Shown here: positions 15,243 through 23,469 of the stretch, piece after piece
How the letters are laid out: each line of letters opens with the position of its first letter
Position numbering within the stretch: position 1 is the stretch's first letter
Assembly: GCA_030448265.1 (NCBI GenBank)
Contig: JAUJNG010000023.1
Location: 1 to 64,000 of the forward strand
Reading direction: 5' to 3'
DNA length: 64,000 nucleotides
Origin: Abditibacterium sp.
Lineage (GTDB): Bacteria; Armatimonadota; Abditibacteriia; Abditibacteriales; Abditibacteriaceae
Notes under the pieces: model-generated
What the model saw: the letters and a program-made list of their open reading frames with translations, nothing else
Databases searched by the model: none
Told to the model about the DNA's origin: nothing
Made by a program: the position numbers and the translations under genes

Positions 15243-16946
15243 ATGCTTCCCTGTTTTTCGCGGCGCGGCGCCCTCGTCGCGCTTTTGCTTTGTGTTTGGC
15301 CCTGTTTCGCCCAGGAAACTTCGCCCCAGGCGCCCGCAACCGCACCCCCAACCGCTCCGGCAACGCCCCCGACTACGCCCCCCACTACGCCCCCCACCCG
15401 CGTCCCCGCGCCAGGCCAGAACGGAACCGCCAACCCTGGTCCGACCACCAACCCCTCGACCTCGGAAGACCAGGCCGGACTGCCCGCTCCCGATGCAACG
15501 GGCGCCCCAGACGCCAATCGCACCGCGCCTCCATCGCTGAATCAAGGTGGCGGGGCGAATGCGGCCAACGGCGCCGGTGACGCGGGGGAGGAAGCAGGCG
15601 CTGCGGCGCCTAAAGCACCCGCTTTGTCGCCGCGCGGCTCGATGACGATTTCCGGCAACGCCGAAAGCCTTTCGGTTTTCGCGGTCGGCGTCGACGCGCC
15701 CGAACTTTTGACGGCCATCGCCGCCAAAGCGGGCCTCAAACTGGTGGTCGATGAAACCGTGTCGCGCCGCGTCACCATTTCGGTGAAGGACAAAAACGCG
15801 CGCGAAATTATTGCCTCCATCGCGGGCGCCTACGGCCTCGCTTCCGCCGATGTCGAGGGCGTGACGCTGATTTCCGAAGGCATTCCGCGCTCGCCGTCGA
15901 GCTATTTATTGTCCGACATCGACCAGATATCGACCAAATACGTCGATGCGGCCAACGCGCGCAACCTCTTGCCGGTGTTTTTGCAGGATTACGTCAAAGT
16001 CAACTCCGAGCAAAATGCCGTCGTTCTAAGCGCGCCCGCCGAAGTATTGCGGAAATTTCGCGCCGACATCGCCGGTTTCGACATTCCCGCCTCGCAGATT
16101 TTAGTCGATCTGCTGCTCGTCGAACTCACCGATTCTGGCGTCGAACAACTCAATTTGTCGCTCAACTATTCCAATTCGGGGCACTCGATTTCGGCCTCGC
16201 CAAGTCAGGGCACGCTGATTTTTCGCGCTCTGACCACGTTGCCCGACACCTTCAACGTCACGCTCAACGCGCTCCAGGAAAAAGGCCGCGCCCGCGTGCG
16301 CGCCAATCCGCGCATCGCGACGGTTTCGGGACGGCGCGCCAGCATTTTCGTGGGCCGCCAGCGCTACATCGTCACGCCCATCGACACCGGCGGCGGCCAG
16401 CGCAACTTCATCGACGCCGGTGTGCGCCTCGCCATCACGCCTTACACCGGCGGCGAAAAGCAGATCATTATCGACGTTGACACCGAAGTTTCCACCCTGT
16501 CGGCGCTCGATCCAACCACGCGGCTGCCGGAGAAATCGACCCGCACCGCCAACACCAAAGTGCGCGTCAACGACGGCCAAACCCTTGTCATCGGCGGACT
16601 CAAGCAGCAGGAAACCCGCGATGTCCGCACCCGCGTGCCGATTCTGGGCAATCTGCCGGTTCTGGGGCCGCTTTTGTTCCGTTCGCGCAACAATCGCACC
16701 ACCGATACCGAGTTGGTGCTCTTCATCACGCCGCGCATTTTGAGCGACACCGGACATCTGCCCCAGGCCGAAGAAAACGCCCTCAAGAGGCGCTTTCTGG
16801 CGCCCGATTTAAGCGCGCCCCTGCCGCCTTCGCCCGCCGCCGAAACCTTGCCCCGCTTTCGTGAAGCCGCGCCCCTTTCCTCGCGTTATTTCTTCTTTTG
16901 GTCAGCTTCTTTCTGCCGCTCGCGCCGCCGGCGCAGGCTCAGCTGA
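15243..16946 (+). CDS. secretin-like outer membrane protein 1 (PilQ type)
   Basis: 567 residues. A signal peptide (RRGALVALLLCVWPCFA) is followed by a Pro/Thr/Ala-rich linker to about residue 135, an STN-type domain (~145-225, LTAIAAKAGLKLVVDETVSRRVT), an N-domain, and the secretin core (~280-500) with FNVTLNALQEKGRARVRANPRIAT, the VPILGNLPVLGPLLFRS strand and LVLFITPRIL. This is the PilQ/GspD pore family. It lacks the AMIN domain seen in the next two paralogs. Its C-terminus runs 49 bp into the next gene, and the last ~20 residues (Arg-rich) look unusual, so a frameshift near 16.85 kb is possible. Confidence 0.88.
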   Translation: MLPCFSRRGALVALLLCVWPCFAQETSPQAPATAPPTAPATPPTTPPTTPPTRVPAPGQNGTANPGPTTNPSTSEDQAGLPAPDATGAPDANRTAPPSLNQGGGANAANGAGDAGEEAGAAAPKAPALSPRGSMTISGNAESLSVFAVGVDAPELLTAIAAKAGLKLVVDETVSRRVTISVKDKNAREIIASIAGAYGLASADVEGVTLISEGIPRSPSSYLLSDIDQISTKYVDAANARNLLPVFLQDYVKVNSEQNAVVLSAPAEVLRKFRADIAGFDIPASQILVDLLLVELTDSGVEQLNLSLNYSNSGHSISASPSQGTLIFRALTTLPDTFNVTLNALQEKGRARVRANPRIATVSGRRASIFVGRQRYIVTPIDTGGGQRNFIDAGVRLAITPYTGGEKQIIIDVDTEVSTLSALDPTTRLPEKSTRTANTKVRVNDGQTLVIGGLKQQETRDVRTRVPILGNLPVLGPLLFRSRNNRTTDTELVLFITPRILSDTGHLPQAEENALKRRFLAPDLSAPLPPSPAAETLPRFREAAPLSSRYFFFWSASFCRSRRRRRLS

Positions 16947-18559
16947 CGCGCTCTTTCGTCAACGTGACGGGCATTCGGGTCAGAAAACTGCCCAACGCAG
17001 TGCAAATTCGCATCGAAACCGACGGCAGCGCGCTTTTCGGCACCGATTTGCGCGATTTCATCGACTTCGAGGATGGATTCAGACCCAAACCGACGCGCTC
17101 GCTGCGCCTTCGCATCACCAGCGCGCGCTCCAGACTGCCCGCGTTCGTGCCCCTCAACGCTTATCCTCTCGATGGCGCCATCGTGACGCTGGGGCGCGAA
17201 GAATTGGTGACTCCGTTTTTTCCCAATCGCGCCATCGAAGAGTCCGAAACGCGCGTGCAGGTCGAGCTTCGCTTCGCCGCGCCCATCGTCGTGCGGCAGT
17301 TCACGGCAGAACCCAACCGCCCGCTTTCCTTTGGCGAGATTCTCGGCCCCAACGAAGCCCTCGTCGAGCCGTCGCCCGACCGCCGCGCCATTCTGGTCAC
17401 CATCATCACCGACCGCGTGGACGCAACCGCTCCGGCGCGCCTCGACCGCTCGCCGCGCGCCCAGCGCAAAAGCCGTTTCATTCTGGGCAAGCGCAAAAAC
17501 GGGCATTTTCGACTTGAAGCGCTCCACACGCCGCTGCGCGAAGTTTTGGATGAAGTGGCGCGCATGAGCGGCGTCGAATATCTGGTGCGCGAGGAAGTCG
17601 CGGCGCTGCCGGTGTCGCTGGTTTTGCCCGACGCCACGCCCGCTCAACTGCTCGAAGCGCTGCAAATCGGCTACGGATTGGGACTGCGCGAGGAAAACGG
17701 CGCCGTCGTAGTGGGGCGCGACGACGAATTTTTCGCCACGCGCTCCTTTCCTCTGCAAAACCTCTCGCCCGACGCGGCGCGCCTGCTCTTTCCCGATTTC
17801 CTGCTGCCCTTTTTGCAGGCCGACCGCGAAAACAACGCGCTGTTGGCCGTCGCCACGCCCGCCGTGATTGCGAAAATCGGCGCCGACATCGCGCGCCTCG
17901 ATTTGCCGCGCGCCCAGTTCGAAATTCGCGCTCAGGCGTGGGAAGTGGCCTCGACGCGCGAATTCAACCAGACTTTCGCTCTCACGCGCTCGGCGGGCCT
18001 CGATTCGCAAACTCTCGATGTCGGCGCCGGAACGGGTTCGATTCGCATCGAAAACGGCCAGACCGACCGGCTTTCCGCCACGCTCAACGCGCTCAGCGTG
18101 CGGGGGCGGGCCAAATTGGTGGCGTCGCCGTTCGTGACGGCGCTTTCCGGTCAGCGCGGCACGCTGTTTCTGGGCCAGACGCGCTATATTCGCATTTTGC
18201 AAAACCGTTCCAACGGTCAGGTTTCGCAGGCGCTGCCGCTTCAAATCGGCACCACGCTGTCGGTCACGCCGCGCGGCGACGACCGGAGCGGCGAAATTTT
18301 GCTCGAAATCGCGCCGCGCGTTTCGAGCGTCGATTCCATCGAGGCCGACACCGGTCTGCCCACGCTGGGCATCCGCGAAGCCTCGGCTTCGGTGCGCGTG
18401 CGCGGCGGCGAGTCGCTGGTTCTGGCCGGACTCGACTCCGATTTGGACGCGCGCAACGCCGGTCTCTCGCTCGGCCTTTTCCCCTCGCGCCGCGAAGCGC
18501 GCGAACAGCGCGCCCTGCTCATCCTGGTTTCGGCACGGCGCATCTCTTCCACGACATGA
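16898..18559 (+). CDS. secretin-like outer membrane protein 2 (PilQ type)
   Basis: 553 residues. After a short hydrophobic start comes an AMIN-like domain (~15-110, VNVTGIRVRKLPNAVQIRIE), an STN-type region (~205-260, LREVLDEVARMSGVEYLV), and a secretin core (~340-545) with LSVRGRAKLVASPFVTALSG and LLILVSARRIS. The start is uncertain: TTG 16898 is the first usual start codon, but the frame upstream of it back to a TGA at 16862 encodes a good signal-peptide core (FLALFLLLVSFFLPLAPPA) with no start codon. It overlaps gene 1 and ends ATGA with gene 3, so the three are one operon. Confidence 0.82.
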   Translation: MVSFFLPLAPPAQAQLTRSFVNVTGIRVRKLPNAVQIRIETDGSALFGTDLRDFIDFEDGFRPKPTRSLRLRITSARSRLPAFVPLNAYPLDGAIVTLGREELVTPFFPNRAIEESETRVQVELRFAAPIVVRQFTAEPNRPLSFGEILGPNEALVEPSPDRRAILVTIITDRVDATAPARLDRSPRAQRKSRFILGKRKNGHFRLEALHTPLREVLDEVARMSGVEYLVREEVAALPVSLVLPDATPAQLLEALQIGYGLGLREENGAVVVGRDDEFFATRSFPLQNLSPDAARLLFPDFLLPFLQADRENNALLAVATPAVIAKIGADIARLDLPRAQFEIRAQAWEVASTREFNQTFALTRSAGLDSQTLDVGAGTGSIRIENGQTDRLSATLNALSVRGRAKLVASPFVTALSGQRGTLFLGQTRYIRILQNRSNGQVSQALPLQIGTTLSVTPRGDDRSGEILLEIAPRVSSVDSIEADTGLPTLGIREASASVRVRGGESLVLAGLDSDLDARNAGLSLGLFPSRREAREQRALLILVSARRISSTT

Positions 18560-20235
18560 ATTTCCTCCACTTCGCGCGTCGCAGCGCGCTTTTCGGCCTG
18601 CTTCTGGGCCTGTGGCAAACCGTTCCGGCGTATTCGCAGGCGCGTTCCTACACCACGATTACGGCGATCAACGTCAACTCGCTTTCCAACGGCGTGCAGA
18701 TTTCGGTGCGCGCCGACGGCATTTTGCAATACACCGACGCCGATTCCAACGGGCGCACCATGAGCGTCAGTTTCCCCGACGCGCGCAACGGAACCGGCAA
18801 AAATTTCATCAATTTGAACCGCTATCCGGTCTCGCATCTCCAGCTTTCGACGCCGCAGGGCGCCCGCAACGGCATCGGTTTGCGCCTGGTCATCAACAAC
18901 TTCTCGCAGACTAACGGCACCTTCGTCAAAACGCCCGACGGACAGGGCGTTTTAATCACCATTCAATCCGACCGCACGCTGCCCACGGTGCGCGGGGCGG
19001 GCGGAGCGCCCAGTCAGGCTGGCGCGCAGGCGGGAGCGCCCGCCAAAGCCGAAGAAGACGGCGCGATGGTGGAATTTGCGGGTGGAAAACTCTCGCTGCG
19101 CGCCGTGAAAGCCGATATTCACGAACTGATGGCGACCATCGCGCGCAAAAGCGGCTTGTCGATTGCCGTCGATGACGCCGTGAGTCGCCGCGTCAGCCTC
19201 AATTTGCAGGATGTCGATGCGGAAAGCGCGGTGCGAACCATTGGCGCGGCTTATGGGCTGGCGTTGTCGCCCATCAACGGCATTTTGATGCTCTCCGAAG
19301 GCGAAACCAGCGATCTGGCGACGTATCGCTCCTCGCAAACCCAGAGTTTTCGGATGCAAAACACCCAGGCTTCGACTGCTTCGGGCCTTTTGCCCAACTT
19401 CCTCTCCTCTTATGTGAAAGTCAACGCCGAGCAAAACGCCGTCGTTGTGACCGCGCCTTCGCAGATGCTCGCCAAAATCGGCGCGGATTTGCGTAAAGTC
19501 GATGTGCCTTCGCCGCAGATTCTCATTGAGGCCATCGCCGTCGAACTCTCCGACACTTCCGATCTCGATGTCGGCCTTCGTTTGGGCAACCCCAACGCCG
19601 GTCAGTTCGCCTCGCTCGATTCGGGCGCGGGCGCCATCACCTACAACACCGTCGGGACGCTGCCGCGCAACTTCGAAGCGAGTCTGCGCGCCCTCGAACT
19701 CAAAGGCAAAGCGCGCGTGCGCGCCCGCCCGCAAATGGTGGTGGTCAACGGCGAAGACGCCAACCTCTTCATCGGTTCGCAGCGCTTCATCCTCACCCAG
19801 ACCAACCAGTCGGGCCAGACCCAGAACCGCATTCAGCCCGTCGATGTCGGCGTCAAACTCTTCATCAAACCGCTCACCGGCGGCAACGGCGAAATCACCA
19901 CCCGCATCGCGCCCGAAGTTTCCAACATCACCGAACTCGATCTGGGAACCGGCCTGCCGGTTTTATCGACGCGGCGCAGCGACACCACGGTGCGCGTCAA
20001 AGACGGCGAAACCATCGCCATCGGCGGTCTCACGCTCGATCAGGAACAAACGCGGCGCGGCAAAATTCCCTTTTTCGGCGATATTCCTGGCATCGGGCCG
20101 CTCTTTCGCTCCCGCAAGAAGACGACGGTGCGCACCGAGCTGGTCGTTTTCGTGACGCCGCGCATTTTAACGGCGGAAAGCTCTAACTTTGTCAATAATT
20201 CCGGCAACGGGCTTGCTCCTAAGCCGTCTCGTTAA
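18556..20235 (+). CDS. secretin-like outer membrane protein 3 (PilQ type)
   Basis: 559 residues, started at ATG 18556 which overlaps the stop of gene 2 (ATGA). Signal peptide ARRSALFGLLLGLW...YSQA, AMIN domain (~30-130, TITAINVNSLSNGVQISV), STN domain (~170-245), and a complete secretin core (~300-540): FEASLRALELKGKARVRARP, VKDGETIAIGGL, IPFFGDIPGIGPLFRS, LVVFVTPRIL. It has the best canonical layout of the three and could form the pore alone or with its paralogs. No pilMNOP genes flank it. A strong hairpin terminator follows at 20285. Confidence 0.9.
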   Translation: MNFLHFARRSALFGLLLGLWQTVPAYSQARSYTTITAINVNSLSNGVQISVRADGILQYTDADSNGRTMSVSFPDARNGTGKNFINLNRYPVSHLQLSTPQGARNGIGLRLVINNFSQTNGTFVKTPDGQGVLITIQSDRTLPTVRGAGGAPSQAGAQAGAPAKAEEDGAMVEFAGGKLSLRAVKADIHELMATIARKSGLSIAVDDAVSRRVSLNLQDVDAESAVRTIGAAYGLALSPINGILMLSEGETSDLATYRSSQTQSFRMQNTQASTASGLLPNFLSSYVKVNAEQNAVVVTAPSQMLAKIGADLRKVDVPSPQILIEAIAVELSDTSDLDVGLRLGNPNAGQFASLDSGAGAITYNTVGTLPRNFEASLRALELKGKARVRARPQMVVVNGEDANLFIGSQRFILTQTNQSGQTQNRIQPVDVGVKLFIKPLTGGNGEITTRIAPEVSNITELDLGTGLPVLSTRRSDTTVRVKDGETIAIGGLTLDQEQTRRGKIPFFGDIPGIGPLFRSRKKTTVRTELVVFVTPRILTAESSNFVNNSGNGLAPKPSR

Positions 20236-20284
20236 CACTCAATCCCCTTTGCAATTGTTTTTCAGAAACACCGGTTTGGAGTGC

Positions 20285-20315
20285 GAGGCGACCGCCGATG
20301 GGCGGCGCCTCTTTT
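20285..20315 (+). terminator. intrinsic terminator after the secretin operon
   Basis: GAGGCG and CGCC pair with GGCG and CGCCTC around a GATG loop, followed by TTTT. A second hairpin (CCCTC-GGCGCT-ATA-AGCGC-GGAGGG) follows at 20316-20340. Together they close the secretin operon before the regulator gene at 20396. Confidence 0.8.
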
Positions 20316-20395
20316 CCCTCGGCGCTATAAGCGCGGAGGGCCCGTCGCATTTTCACACTTTATAAAAGGAAAAAACTTTCGTTTGGTAAAGCTTT

Positions 20396-21112
20396 ATGGC
20401 AACCAAAACTCATATTCTTGTCATTGATGATGACAAACAGACCGGACAGAGTCTTGCAAATCAGTTGGAAGAGGCCGGTTTCAAAGCGACGACGGCCCAC
20501 GGCGCTCAAAAAGCGCTCGACAAACTGCGCGAATCGCGTCCCGATGCCATCGTAATGGATTTAGATCCCAAAAACGGCGACAACGAGTTTTTGAATACGC
20601 TGCGCGGCGAGGGCGATTACGCCAGTAGTGCACCCGTCATCGTGGTCGCGCCCAAGGGCGGCGAAAACGAAGCGGTGGCGGCCATCTCGACCGGAGCCGA
20701 CGATTTCGTGGTGAAGCCGGTGCGCGCTCCCGAACTCAAGGCCCGCGTCGAAGTGGCGATGCTCAAAAATACGGCGCGCGAGGCTCCCTCCCATGCCGTC
20801 GCGCTGCGCGCCGGCCCGATTTTTCTTAACGCCGACCGCCGCGAAGTCTATTTGCGCTTTGAAAACGGCGAAATCCGGCCCATCCATCTCACCAAACGCG
20901 AATTCGGCCTTTTGCGTGCCCTGATGGCGCGCAAAAACCAGATGATGTCGCGCCGCCAGTTGGTCGATGAAGCGTTCGGCGAAGGCGCGCCGGTCGATCC
21001 GCTCAATCTGGGGGCTTACATTCACCGTTTGCGCGAGAAAGTGGAACCGGATCCATCCAGTCCGCGCCACATCGTGACAGATCGGGGCATGGGCTTTAAA
21101 ATCGTCGATTGA
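20396..21112 (+). CDS. OmpR/PhoB-type response regulator
   Basis: 238 residues. The receiver (1-120) has the acidic DDD cluster near residue 11, the phospho-Asp in IVMDLDPKNGD and Lys in VVKPVRAPEL. The C-terminal half is a winged-helix DNA-binding domain (LTKREFGLLRALMARKNQMMSRRQLVDEAF ... AYIHRLREKVEPD ... GMGFKIVD). It is a transcription factor that likely acts after phosphorylation; no partner kinase is adjacent. It stands between two terminators, so it is probably its own unit rather than part of the secretin operon. Confidence 0.92.
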   Translation: MATKTHILVIDDDKQTGQSLANQLEEAGFKATTAHGAQKALDKLRESRPDAIVMDLDPKNGDNEFLNTLRGEGDYASSAPVIVVAPKGGENEAVAAISTGADDFVVKPVRAPELKARVEVAMLKNTAREAPSHAVALRAGPIFLNADRREVYLRFENGEIRPIHLTKREFGLLRALMARKNQMMSRRQLVDEAFGEGAPVDPLNLGAYIHRLREKVEPDPSSPRHIVTDRGMGFKIVD

Positions 21113-21127
21113 GTCAGGCTCCTGGCA

Positions 21128-21172
21128 AAAATACGCGGCAATTCTTCGGAATTGCCGCGTATTTTGGTTTTT
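21128..21172 (+). terminator. 17-bp perfect-stem intrinsic terminator
   Basis: Arms 21128-21144 and 21149-21165 (AAAATACGCGGCAATTC and its complement) pair perfectly around a TTCG loop closed by C-G, followed by GG and five T. The A-rich other side would make it work on the minus strand too. Confidence 0.9.
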
Positions 21173-21194
21173 GAGGAACACTTGGGGCGCGCCG

Positions 21195-22067
21195 ATGACT
21201 TTTTCTCCCTCTCGAACCCCCGCGCAGTCGCTCCAGGAATATGGGCGCGGCATCGCGGGCGGGCTGATCTTTTCACTTCCGCTTCTCTTCACCATGGAAG
21301 TGTGGTTTGCGGGCTTCACTCTTCATCCCACGCGACTGGCGCTCTATGTAGTGGCGACGTTCGCGCTGCTTTTGGCTTACAATCGCTTCGCCGGACTGCG
21401 AAGCGACGCCTCGTGGTGGGAATGCGCCATCGATTCGGTCGAGGAGATGGGGCTGGGCCTGGTGCTGTCCGCCGCGATTTTGTGGCTGCTGGGACGCCTA
21501 GATCTCGCCGAAGACTGGAGTGTGACGCTGGGAAAAATCGTCATCGAGGCGATGACGGTCGCCATCGGGGTTTCTGTGGGCACCGCGCAGCTTGGCAGCG
21601 GGCAGGACGGCGAACAAGAATCGGGAATGGAAAATGACGAGGCCGGAAATCCCTCCGACCTGTCGCAACTGGCGATTGCGTTTTGCGGCGCCGTGCTTCT
21701 GGCGGCCAACGTCGCGCCGACCGAGGAAGTTCTGGTGCTGGCCGAGGAAAACTCATCGCTTCGCTTATTCCTTATCGCCCTGATTTCGCTGCTTCTGGGC
21801 GGCTACGTCCTCTTTTTCGCGGAATTTCGCGGCGCGCGGCAGTTCGCCCGCTCCGCCGACACATTCCACTTAGGGCGCGGCGTGATTTCGACCTACGCCA
21901 TCGCTCTGGCGGCTTCGGCGTCGATGCTGTTTTTCTTCGGGCGTTTCGACGGTGAAACGGCTTCGCTTTGCGTGGCGCAAACCGTTGTGGTGGCCTTGCC
22001 CGCCAGCCTGGGCGCGTCGGCGGGACGACTCCTGTTGCAGGGCAACGCGGGAGGCGGCGATGAATGA
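21195..22067 (+). CDS. TIGR02587-like integral membrane protein
   Basis: 290 residues with at least six hydrophobic segments (GGLIFSLPLLFTMEVWFAGF, LALYVVATFALLLAY, LGLVLSAAILWLLG, LAIAFCGAVLLAANV, LFLIALISLLLGGYVLFF, STYAIALAASASMLFFFG). The sequence APTEEVLVLA and HPTRLALYVVATF match what I know of the conserved TIGR02587 membrane family, found next to TIGR02588 proteins in several phyla; function unknown. ATG 21195 was chosen over an upstream TTG because the latter lies in the terminator tail. It overlaps the next gene by 8 bases. Confidence 0.75.
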   Translation: MTFSPSRTPAQSLQEYGRGIAGGLIFSLPLLFTMEVWFAGFTLHPTRLALYVVATFALLLAYNRFAGLRSDASWWECAIDSVEEMGLGLVLSAAILWLLGRLDLAEDWSVTLGKIVIEAMTVAIGVSVGTAQLGSGQDGEQESGMENDEAGNPSDLSQLAIAFCGAVLLAANVAPTEEVLVLAEENSSLRLFLIALISLLLGGYVLFFAEFRGARQFARSADTFHLGRGVISTYAIALAASASMLFFFGRFDGETASLCVAQTVVVALPASLGASAGRLLLQGNAGGGDE

Positions 22068-22458
22068 CCAAACCACCAAAAGCGAGGAGCAGGGCGGCAA
22101 AAACGCGCTGGAATGGACGGTTTTCGCGCTCAGCCTGGTTTTGTTTGTTGGGGTTCTGGGTTTTCTGGGTTTCCAAGCCTTATCGGGCGCGCCCACGCCG
22201 CCGCGTCTGGAAATTTCGCTGGGCGAGCCGCTCAAAGCCGGAAAACAAATGCTGATTCCGGTGCGCGTCGAAAATCGCGGCACGACGACGGCGCAGGGCG
22301 TGGAAATCGAAGTCTCGCGCCGAGGCCGCGACCAAACTGCGGCATTTTCGCTCCCCCACGTCCCGCGCGGCGGCGAGCGTCAGGGCTGGGTCGTTTTCGA
22401 CGCGCCGCTACAAAGGAGCGAACTCGAAGCGCGTGTTCTGGGCTACCAGGAACCTTAG
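22060..22458 (+). CDS. TIGR02588-like single-pass membrane protein
   Basis: 132 residues: a short cytosolic N-terminus, one membrane helix (WTVFALSLVLFVGVLGFLGF), and an external beta domain (LEISLGEPLKAGKQMLIPVRVENRG) typical of TIGR02588 proteins. The ATG at 22060 lies inside the end of the preceding TIGR02587-like gene, so the two are translationally coupled and probably form one complex. Its stop codon TAG overlaps the left arm of a 37-bp perfect hairpin. Confidence 0.75.
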   Translation: MNDQTTKSEEQGGKNALEWTVFALSLVLFVGVLGFLGFQALSGAPTPPRLEISLGEPLKAGKQMLIPVRVENRGTTTAQGVEIEVSRRGRDQTAAFSLPHVPRGGERQGWVVFDAPLQRSELEARVLGYQEP

Positions 22459-22548
22459 CCACAAAGAACACAGAGGACACACAGAGAGGCACAAAGAAAA
22501 TAAAAATTCTCTGTGCCTCTCTGTGTGTCCTCTGTGTTCTTTGTGGCT
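22457..22548. repeat. perfect 37-bp-arm hairpin, ACACAGAG words
   Basis: Arms 22457-22493 and 22512-22548 are perfect reverse complements (AGCCACAAAGAACACAGAGG... / ...CTTTGTGGCT) around an A-rich 18-nt loop. It lies between two convergent genes and starts at the stop codon of the rightward one. Similar ACAGAG-word hairpins are at 23082-23144 and 43004-43092. Confidence 0.92.
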
Positions 22549-22555
22549 TAAAGCA

Positions 22556-23056
22556 TCAAAGTTCGACTTTGGCATGGTCGCCAGGGTCGCCGCTTTTGCC
22601 GGTGAGTTTGGCTTGCACGAAGCCCACGACGTGCGCGATGGCGCTGGAGGGCGCATCCCAGTATTCGGCGCCATCAACGTGGATTTTGAGCAGCGACAGT
22701 TCGGGATCGTCCAATCCCTGGGGAAACCAGGCTTGAAGCGCCGGATTCCACAATTCCTTGTTTTTGGCGGGGTCGATGACGAGCGACGCGGTGCCCGACA
22801 GCGAGACATAAGTTTGGTGTTCGGGGTCGGAAAACGCGACGTTGACGCGCGGCTCTTCCTCAATTTGATGGACTTTGGGCGAATGTTTTCCGGTGAAGAA
22901 CCATAAATCTCCGTCGAACTCGACGTCCTGCATCGCCATGGGGCGCGAATGCAGATCGCCGTTTTCGGTGACCGAAGTCAGCATGGCGATGCGAATGTTT
23001 TTGATCATTGTGGCGATTTTAGCAACCGCTTCGTCGTGGGTTTGGGTGTCTGGCAT
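22556..23056 (-). CDS. pyridoxamine 5'-phosphate oxidase-like general stress protein
   Basis: 166 residues of the split-barrel FMN-binding fold. Segments IRIAMLTSVTENGDLHSRPM, GDLWFFTGKHSPKVHQI, PRVNVAFSDPEHQTYVSLSGTA and the C-terminal acidic helix region match the bacterial stress protein 26 / YdaG-like group of this superfamily. Such proteins bind flavin or heme; the true role is not settled. A ribosome site AAAGGAAA precedes ATG 23056. Convergent with the TIGR02588-like gene. Confidence 0.87.
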   Translation of the reverse strand: MPDTQTHDEAVAKIATMIKNIRIAMLTSVTENGDLHSRPMAMQDVEFDGDLWFFTGKHSPKVHQIEEEPRVNVAFSDPEHQTYVSLSGTASLVIDPAKNKELWNPALQAWFPQGLDDPELSLLKIHVDGAEYWDAPSSAIAHVVGFVQAKLTGKSGDPGDHAKVEL

Positions 23057-23081
23057 GAGAAATTTCCTTTCGATGGTATGG

Positions 23082-23144
23082 AATTCACCACAGAGACGCG
23101 GAGATTTTTCTTTTCTCTGTGTCTCCGCGCCTCTGTGGTGAATT
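23082..23144. repeat. 23-bp-arm hairpin, CACAGAG/CGCGGAG words
   Basis: Arms 23082-23104 and 23122-23144 pair with one mismatch (AATTCACCACAGAG.CGCGGAGA). It lies just upstream of the stress-protein gene and covers the 3' end of the small frame at 23085-23330. Confidence 0.88.
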
Positions 23145-23330
23145 TCGCAAAATCATTTCAATCTCACCGGCGTGCCGTCGGTCTGGATTTGGAACAGCGG
23201 GCATCGCGCCGTAAAACTGCGCGACGGTTTGTAGATTTCCCGTCACTTTTTCGCGCGGCGCGGGCCATTTGAGGGCAATGGCGCCCAGCAGAAGGGCGCT
23301 CAGGGCGAGTTTGGCTTGAATTGGACGCAT
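23085..23330 (-). CDS. possible small exported peptide
   Basis: An 81-residue frame starting MRPIQAKLALSALLLGAIAL, which looks like an uncleaved or cleaved signal, followed by KWPAPREKVTGNLQTVAQFYG. The last ~20 residues are read from the hairpin at 23082-23144 and are unlikely to be ancestral. Another frame would give a different ending (FQIQTDGTPVRLK) before the hairpin, so the gene may be frameshifted. No family recognised. Confidence 0.35.
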   Translation of the reverse strand: MRPIQAKLALSALLLGAIALKWPAPREKVTGNLQTVAQFYGAMPAVPNPDRRHAGEIEMILRNSPQRRGDTEKRKISASLW

Positions 23331-23401
23331 GGAAAGCGGGAAAACCTCGGCGCGGGGCGTTTGCAAGTGAGGTGCCGCCTCGGTTCGCTTCAAATGGCGA
23401 C

Positions 23402-23457
23402 GTGGAAACCTCCCCCGCCCCCTCCTTAACGAAGGAGGGGATAGGGGAGGTTTCCAC
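23402..23457. repeat. hairpin with ACCTCCCC words
   Basis: GTGGAAACCTCCCC at 23402-23415 pairs with GGGGAGGTTTCCAC at 23444-23457, and the inside CCCCTCCTT pairs with AAGGAGGGG around AACG. It lies just after the end of the oxidoreductase gene (23470, leftward). Related text appears at 56413-56456. Confidence 0.88.
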
Positions 23458-23469
23458 AGTGACACGTCC

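Noticed and set aside
17938..18555. Long N-terminal extension of secretin 3
   Set aside because: It is the complement in frame of secretin 2; the ATG at 18556 with ATGA overlap and a signal peptide is the true start.
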